Source: Roseateles saccharophilus (GTDB lineage: Bacteria; Pseudomonadota; Gammaproteobacteria; Burkholderiales; Burkholderiaceae_C). From it: a stretch of DNA of 64,000 bases. The position numbers and the translations under genes were made by a program. The notes beneath the pieces were generated by a model, which saw nothing but the letters and a program-made list of their open reading frames with translations, had not been told where the DNA came from and searched no databases. Positions 57,056-64,000 of the stretch are shown here, piece by piece (position 1 is the stretch's first letter; each line of letters opens with the position of its first letter). The DNA is taken from NCBI RefSeq assembly GCF_004342485.1, contig NZ_SMBU01000003.1:62001-126000 (forward strand), written 5' to 3'.

Positions 57056-57061
57056 CCATTC

Positions 57062-57090
57062 AAGGCCGACTGTTCTCAGTCGGCCTTTTC
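57062..57090 (+). terminator. Rho-independent terminator after the tRNA fragment
   Basis: An 11-bp stem AAGGCCGACTG/CAGTCGGCCTT with a TTCT loop and a T-rich end (TTTTCATTT). Its position, 7 bp after the CCA of the tRNA fragment, suggests that it was the original terminator of the chromosomal tRNA-Ala gene. Confidence 0.85.
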
Positions 57091-57119
57091 ATTTCCAGAG
57101 CCCCCTGCAACCAGCTCTG

Positions 57120-57662
57120 CTACCGCAGCGGGCGGCCTGGCCCCTGGGTGCCTTCGGCGCGTGCGGACAGATAGGCGTAGAGGTCGATGATGTGGGCCGT
57201 CACGGCGGGGTCACCCTGCCAGGCCGGCATCACCAGCGTCCCTTCCCTGCCTTGCACGATCTTCTCGACCATCGTGTCCTGCGCGGCACTGTCGGGGCTG
57301 GACTCGGCGGCGGCGAGTATCCAGTCGTAGCGCCTGAGCACCAGGCCCACGAACTGGTGTGCGCCCATTTCACGAATCCTCGGCAGCAGGTCGGGGCCAT
57401 TGGCCGTGCCGGTGGCGGGAGCGCCGTGACAGCTGGCGCATTTCTGCTGGAACACGCGCCAGCCGGCCTGGACATCGCCGGCCGGCAAGGCGTTGCGCGC
57501 CAGATCCCGCGCCGGCCTGGTGTTCTGCACCTCCACCGCGCAGCCCGTGGCCAGAGCCGCCAGGGCCGCCAGGGCCAGCGCACAGGACGCAGCCCGCCGG
57601 CGATGCCGCCCCATGACTGCCGGGATGAAGCTCCCCGGCGCCCTCTGCTGTCCTGCGTTCAT
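57120..57662 (-). CDS. Class I cytochrome c lipoprotein
   Basis: A 180-residue exported monoheme cytochrome c. The hydrophobic N-terminal segment ends in a lipobox (ALATGC), the heme-binding motif is CASCH (around residue 77), and a candidate Met ligand is in LVMPAW. It is probably membrane-anchored in the periplasm as an electron carrier. A precise partner is not evident; the divergent formate-dehydrogenase-type gene lies about 300 bp away. Confidence 0.85.
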   Translation of the reverse strand: MNAGQQRAPGSFIPAVMGRHRRRAASCALALAALAALATGCAVEVQNTRPARDLARNALPAGDVQAGWRVFQQKCASCHGAPATGTANGPDLLPRIREMGAHQFVGLVLRRYDWILAAAESSPDSAAQDTMVEKIVQGREGTLVMPAWQGDPAVTAHIIDLYAYLSARAEGTQGPGRPLR

Positions 57663-57969
57663 GAGCTGTTCTCCCAGCGTGTAGAAAAGTCCATGCCACC
57701 GCGCATCAACCCGACAGCCCGGCGTCGTCGCTCAATTCGTTGCCTGCATCACGGCAAGCCAGCAATGCCCCGCCGGACACCCTGCCTGGCAACAAGCGCA
57801 TCTGGAGCCTCCATGGCAGTTCCGCCCCCTTGCCCGTCAACTGTAGGAGGCACAGCGCAGCACGGCTTGCGCTAGCTCAAGGCCGGAGCCCGCAGGCCCG
57901 CTAAGGTCCGCACACCGAGAGTGAGCGGGCCACGAGGCCCGGCCAGGCAACGCGGCAAGCGAGGGCAAG
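57663..57969. other. Divergent intergenic region
   Basis: 307 bp between the cytochrome c and formate-dehydrogenase-type genes. I see no convincing gene, sigma-54 element, FNR box or ModE-type palindrome in it. Confidence 0.5.
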
Positions 57970-60663
<2,694 letters not shown>

Positions 60664-60804
60664 GACGGAGCGTTCACAAGCCCTGCTCCCTCGCCGATGA
60701 CGGAGCCTGGTGGCCTGCTGGTCGCGCTTGCCGTGCTGGTATGGATGGGCTGCACCGACCACCTGGGCGGCCCGGCGCCTGCTGGCGCGGGGCTACAGTG
60801 ACGC

Positions 60805-62280
60805 ATGCACAACCCTCGCCACTGGAGCCGGGCTGACCTGGCCCGCATCGCCTGCGACGCCATGCTGGAACGCGGTCTCGTGCCCGAGTTCCCGGCCGCC
60901 GTCGAACGCGAACTGGCCGCGCTGGGCAGCGCCGCGCCCATAGCCGGCCCGGAAGTGGCCGACCTCCGCTCACTGCCGTGGTGCTCGATCGACAACGACG
61001 ACTCGCTTGATCTGGATCAGCTCAGCGCCTGCGAGCCACTGGCTGACGGGGCGGTGCGCATCTTCGTCGCCGTGGCGGACGTGGATGCGCTGGTGCCGCG
61101 CGGCTCGGCCATCGACGACCACGCACGCACCAACACCACATCGGTCTACACCTCGGCCAGGGTCTTTCCGATGCTGCCCGTGCGCCTGTCGACCGACCTC
61201 AGCTCGCTCAACCCGGGCCAGGACAGGCTCGCGCTGGTGACCGAGATGGTGGTCGATGCGCAAGGCGACATCTCGGCTCCCCGGGTTCGGCGCGCCTGGG
61301 TGCACAACCGGGCCAAGCTGGCCTATGACACCGTGTCCGCATGGCTGATCGGTCAGGGTGCGCTGCCGGCTGCCGCCGGCGCCGTGGCCGGCATGGATGC
61401 CCAGCTTCGCGTGCAGGATGAGACCGCCCAGCGCCTGCGGGCCCGCCGCCACGCGCAAGGGTCGCTGGAGTTCGAGACCTTCCAGCCGCGCGCCGTTTTC
61501 GACGGCGACAAGCTGGTGGATCTGCGCCAGCAGGAGCACAACCGCGCCCGCCAGCTGATCGAGGAGCTGATGATCGCCACCAACACCTGCACGGCACGCT
61601 TCCTCGCCGAGCACGGCGGCGCCTCGGTGCGCCGGGTGGTGCGCTCGCCCGAACGCTGGCTGAGGCTGGTCGAGCTGGCGCGCGAATACGGCGAATCGCT
61701 GCCCACGGCACCCGACGCCAAGGCCCTGCAGGGCTTCCTCGCGCGGCGCCACCGTGCCGATCCCCTGCGCTTTCCCGACTTGTCGCTGGTGGTCATCAAG
61801 CTGATGGGCGCGGGCGAGTACGTGGTCGAGCGCCCAGGCGCGGCGCCCATCGGGCATTTCGGCCTGGCGGAGCGCGACTACACCCATTCGACCGCGCCGA
61901 ATCGGCGCTACCCCGACCTGATCACGCTGCGGATGATGAAGGCCTTGCTGTGCGGCACCGCCCCTCCCTACAGCCCGGCCGAGCTGGAGGCCCTGGCGCT
62001 GCATTGCACGCAGCAGGAAGACGCGGCACGCAAGGTGGAGCGCCGCATGCGCAAGTCCGAGGCCGCGCTCTTCCTGGCGCCGCTCATCGGCCGGACCTTC
62101 GACGCCGTCGTGACCGGCCATGGCGACGCCGGCTCGTGGGTTCGCATCTTCTCGCCCCCCGCCGAAGGCATGCTGGTGGGGCGCCTGCCCGCCTTGCGGG
62201 TGGGCCAGCGACTCAGGGTCAAGCTCAGTTCGACGGATGTCGAGCGGGGCTTCATCGATTTCAACGTCGCCTACGGCTGA
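60805..62280 (+). CDS. RNase II/R-family exoribonuclease
   Basis: A 491-residue protein with the RNB catalytic domain: SIDNDDSLDLDQLSACEPLA holds the catalytic Asp cluster, and RDYTHSTAPNRRYPDLITLR the C-terminal signature. N-terminal cold-shock domains and a C-terminal basic S1 domain of full RNase R are lacking or reduced, so it is a short form. It degrades RNA 3' to 5'. ATG 60805; no close operon partner. Confidence 0.85.
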   Translation: MHNPRHWSRADLARIACDAMLERGLVPEFPAAVERELAALGSAAPIAGPEVADLRSLPWCSIDNDDSLDLDQLSACEPLADGAVRIFVAVADVDALVPRGSAIDDHARTNTTSVYTSARVFPMLPVRLSTDLSSLNPGQDRLALVTEMVVDAQGDISAPRVRRAWVHNRAKLAYDTVSAWLIGQGALPAAAGAVAGMDAQLRVQDETAQRLRARRHAQGSLEFETFQPRAVFDGDKLVDLRQQEHNRARQLIEELMIATNTCTARFLAEHGGASVRRVVRSPERWLRLVELAREYGESLPTAPDAKALQGFLARRHRADPLRFPDLSLVVIKLMGAGEYVVERPGAAPIGHFGLAERDYTHSTAPNRRYPDLITLRMMKALLCGTAPPYSPAELEALALHCTQQEDAARKVERRMRKSEAALFLAPLIGRTFDAVVTGHGDAGSWVRIFSPPAEGMLVGRLPALRVGQRLRVKLSSTDVERGFIDFNVAYG

Positions 62281-62313
62281 GAAGCGCGGCCGGCGGCGGC
62301 GCGGGCCGGGCCC

Positions 62314-64000
62314 TCACCACTCGCAGACCCGGTTGCGCCCGGAACGCTTGGCCCGGTACATGGCCTCGTCGGCGTGGGCCGTCAGCACGTCCGCCGCCTT
62401 GCCGTCGCCGGGGAAGAAGGCCACGCCGATGCTTGCCGAGACGCAAGCCTGTTTGCCGCCCAGGTCGACCGGCTTGCCCAGCTCCGCGCCCATCCTGGCC
62501 AGGATAGGCCGGCACCCTTCCTTCGCACGCAGCGGCGACAGCACGACGACGAATTCGTCGCCGCCCAGGCGGGCCACCGTGTCGCTGCCGCGCACACAGA
62601 GCAGCAGGCGCCGCGCCACCTCCTTCAGCAGCAGGTCGCCGGCCTCGTGGCCCATCGCGTCGTTGATCGCCTTGAAGCCGTCCAGGTCGATGAAACAGAC
62701 GGCCAGCATCGTCTGCAGGCGTTCACTCATCGCGATCAGCTGGCGCAGGCGGTCGCCCAGCAGAAGCCGGTTGGGCAGGTCCGTCAGCGGGTCGTGGAAG
62801 GCGATGCGCTCGACATGGGCCTGCTGCTGCTTGAGCGGCGTGATGTCCTGCACCAGCCAGACGGACTCGCCCCCGTCCAGCTGCGCGCCGCTCATGTCCA
62901 CCCAGATCAGCGACCCGTCCTTGCGCACGAGCTGGATCTGGGTGCGGAAGGTGCGGCCGGCCAGGATCGCCGGATAGGCCTCACGCCCGAACTGCTGGAA
63001 GGACTCGTCGTCGGCATAGAGCTGCCGCGTCGGCGCACCCAGCAGTTCATCGGGGGAATAGCCCAGCATGCGCTCGAAGGCGTCGTTCTTCCAGATGAAG
63101 ACGCGATCCCTGGTCCGCGTGATGCCGATCACCCCCGTGTTCAGCATGGCCTCCTGCTCGCGGCTGAGACGCTGCAGCTGAGCCTGGATGCGATGCTTCT
63201 CGGTGATGTCGAACATCACGGAGCGGCTCATCACCAGCGCGCCCGAGGCGTCGCGGACCGATGTCGCGGACAGGCTCACCCGGCGGATCGTGCCGTTGCG
63301 GGAGACCAGGTCGTACTCCACGCCCTCGATGGCGCCCGTTCTCAGGAACTCGGGGAAGGCCGTCTGGTATTTCAGCTTGCTCTCATCGGTCAGGAAGTCG
63401 ACGGTGCCGAGCCTGCCGATGACCTCGTCGCGCGTGCATCCCAGCCAGGACAGCTCCACCGCGTTGATGTGGACGAACTTGCCCTCGGCATTCAACGAGT
63501 GGTAGCCGCAGGGCGCGTTGTCGTAGAGGTCCAGCACCTGAGCATTGATGGCCTCCAGTTGGAGCTTCAGTTCCTTGCGCTGGGTCACGTCGCGGCCGAC
63601 GGTCTGGAACTCCCTGACCTTGCCGTGGGCGTCGTAGAAGACGTGGTTGACGAACTCCATCCAGCGAACGCCCTGCTCCGCATGCACGACCCGGTGCTCG
63701 GTCACCACGATGGGATTCGACGGGCTCAGCAGCTTGTGCTGGGCATGGACCTGCGGCAGGTCCTCGGGCACGACGACGGACCGCCAGGTGGCCGCAGCAA
63801 AGTGCTGGGCGGAGCCCCCGACGAGGCGGCGGCAGGCTTCATTGGCGAAGACGACCTCGCCCTTGCCATCGAAGCGGCAGACGACATCGGCCTGATCCTC
63901 GAGGACGGCCTTGTAGCGTTCCTCGCTCTGGCGCAGTGCCTCCTCGGCCCGCGCCTGTGCGCTGAAGTCGCTGCCCAGGGAGTAGAAGCCGGTCACGGCG
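62314..64000 (-). CDS. PAS-GGDEF diguanylate cyclase (cut by window end)
   Basis: At least 560 residues of a signalling protein reading off the right edge. Three or four PAS modules (YKAVLEDQADVVCRFDGKGE, VLDLYDNAPCGYHSLNAEGK, MLNTGVIGITRTRDRVFIWK) precede a C-terminal GGDEF domain with an intact RLGGDEFVVVLSPL motif, so cyclic-di-GMP synthesis is likely. No EAL domain follows. The GTG at 63996 is probably internal, and the true start lies beyond the window. Confidence 0.88.
   Translation of the reverse strand, partial: AVTGFYSLGSDFSAQARAEEALRQSEERYKAVLEDQADVVCRFDGKGEVVFANEACRRLVGGSAQHFAAATWRSVVVPEDLPQVHAQHKLLSPSNPIVVTEHRVVHAEQGVRWMEFVNHVFYDAHGKVREFQTVGRDVTQRKELKLQLEAINAQVLDLYDNAPCGYHSLNAEGKFVHINAVELSWLGCTRDEVIGRLGTVDFLTDESKLKYQTAFPEFLRTGAIEGVEYDLVSRNGTIRRVSLSATSVRDASGALVMSRSVMFDITEKHRIQAQLQRLSREQEAMLNTGVIGITRTRDRVFIWKNDAFERMLGYSPDELLGAPTRQLYADDESFQQFGREAYPAILAGRTFRTQIQLVRKDGSLIWVDMSGAQLDGGESVWLVQDITPLKQQQAHVERIAFHDPLTDLPNRLLLGDRLRQLIAMSERLQTMLAVCFIDLDGFKAINDAMGHEAGDLLLKEVARRLLLCVRGSDTVARLGGDEFVVVLSPLRAKEGCRPILARMGAELGKPVDLGGKQACVSASIGVAFFPGDGKAADVLTAHADEAMYRAKRSGRNRVCEW

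Larger units (their letters stand above)
56847..57119. other. Right end of the nif island, non-coding
   Basis: 273 bp without a gene. It contains one GCAGTAACT 9-mer (56963-56971), the 15-bp tRNA-Ala 3'-end copy (57041-57055) and a terminator (57062-57090). Confidence 0.6.

Noticed and set aside
57000-57056. A second tRNA gene at the right island end
   Set aside because: Only the 3' end matches a tRNA; no D-arm or anticodon arm can be formed upstream. It is a fragment.
60664-60804. Short hydrophobic frame between the formate-dehydrogenase-type gene and the RNase gene
   Set aside because: It starts MTEPGGLLVALAVLVWMGC but ends after some 34 codons with no ribosome-binding site, and is not supported as a gene.

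Overview
This 64 kb, GC-rich, densely coded window comes from a diazotrophic betaproteobacterium, most likely a Burkholderiales of the Rubrivivax/Leptothrix/Ideonella/Azohydromonas type. That placement is inferred from the nif gene repertoire, an oxygen-sensing NifA with no NifL, DUF2788/DUF3501 genes and codon use. It was not tested by alignment.

Layout. Positions 1-10.8 kb are ordinary chromosome: the end of uppP, then map, glnD, mnmH, three small membrane-protein genes, a prohibitin-like gene, a rubrerythrin/HdrD-like/DUF3501 operon, and an alpha/beta-hydrolase gene broken by three frameshifts. At 10.86 kb lies tRNA-Ala(CGC). From there to about 57.06 kb runs one block devoted to nitrogen fixation. 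It ends in a 15-bp exact copy of the tRNA 3' end followed by a terminator, and the 9-mer GCAGTAACT recurs just inside both ends. This looks like a tRNA-integrated nif island that has lost its integrase. The right flank (57.1-64 kb) is chromosomal again: a cytochrome c lipoprotein, a large formate-dehydrogenase-type molybdoenzyme, an RNase II/R-family exonuclease and a PAS-GGDEF protein cut by the window end.

Inside the island, in order: an IS5-like element; an ISC iron-sulfur operon (iscS, iscU, two iscA-type genes, hscA, fdx); nifV, nifW, fixABCX, an IscR-like gene and nifA; a GH114 lipoprotein gene; a pseudo-receiver gene divergent from nifB; the nifB operon (fdxN, an A-type carrier gene, a helical-repeat gene, an LRV Fe-S gene, two nifZ genes, a DUF3024 gene, nifS, nifT, then a little-known set: DegT-like, SIR2-like, 2Fe-2S ferredoxin, amine oxidase); modB-modA-modC-modE with a divergent sulfite-oxidase-like gene and modD; a HepT-like gene plus a Cca-derived HD-domain gene; a truncated-hemoglobin/unknown/rhodanese operon divergent from nifHDK; two unknown genes and hscB; nifE, nifN, nifX, the NifX-associated gene, a CCE_0567-type gene, fdxB, nifQ, a thioredoxin-like 2Fe-2S gene, a second HepT-like gene and an FmdB-type zinc ribbon gene.

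How it fits together. NifA (GAF-AAA-HTH with the C-X11-C-X19-C-X4-C oxygen motif, and a perfect FNR-type box upstream) should activate sigma-54 promoters. I could read -24/-12 elements before iscS (weak), nifV, nifB, the pseudo-receiver gene, the HepT/HD pair, the hemoglobin operon, nifH, nifE and nifN. Perfect TGT-N10-ACA sites lie before nifV, nifB and nifH. Two of these sit midway between divergent sigma-54 promoters. FixABCX and several ferredoxins supply electrons, NifB/E/N/V/Q/X and the Mod system build FeMo-co, and an island-borne ISC system appears to replace NifU. The genes I would examine first are the degenerate members of families best known from toxin-antitoxin or defence systems (two HepT-like proteins, a Cca HD fragment, a SIR2-like protein), a DegT protein without its catalytic lysine, and the sigma-54-driven pseudo-receiver.
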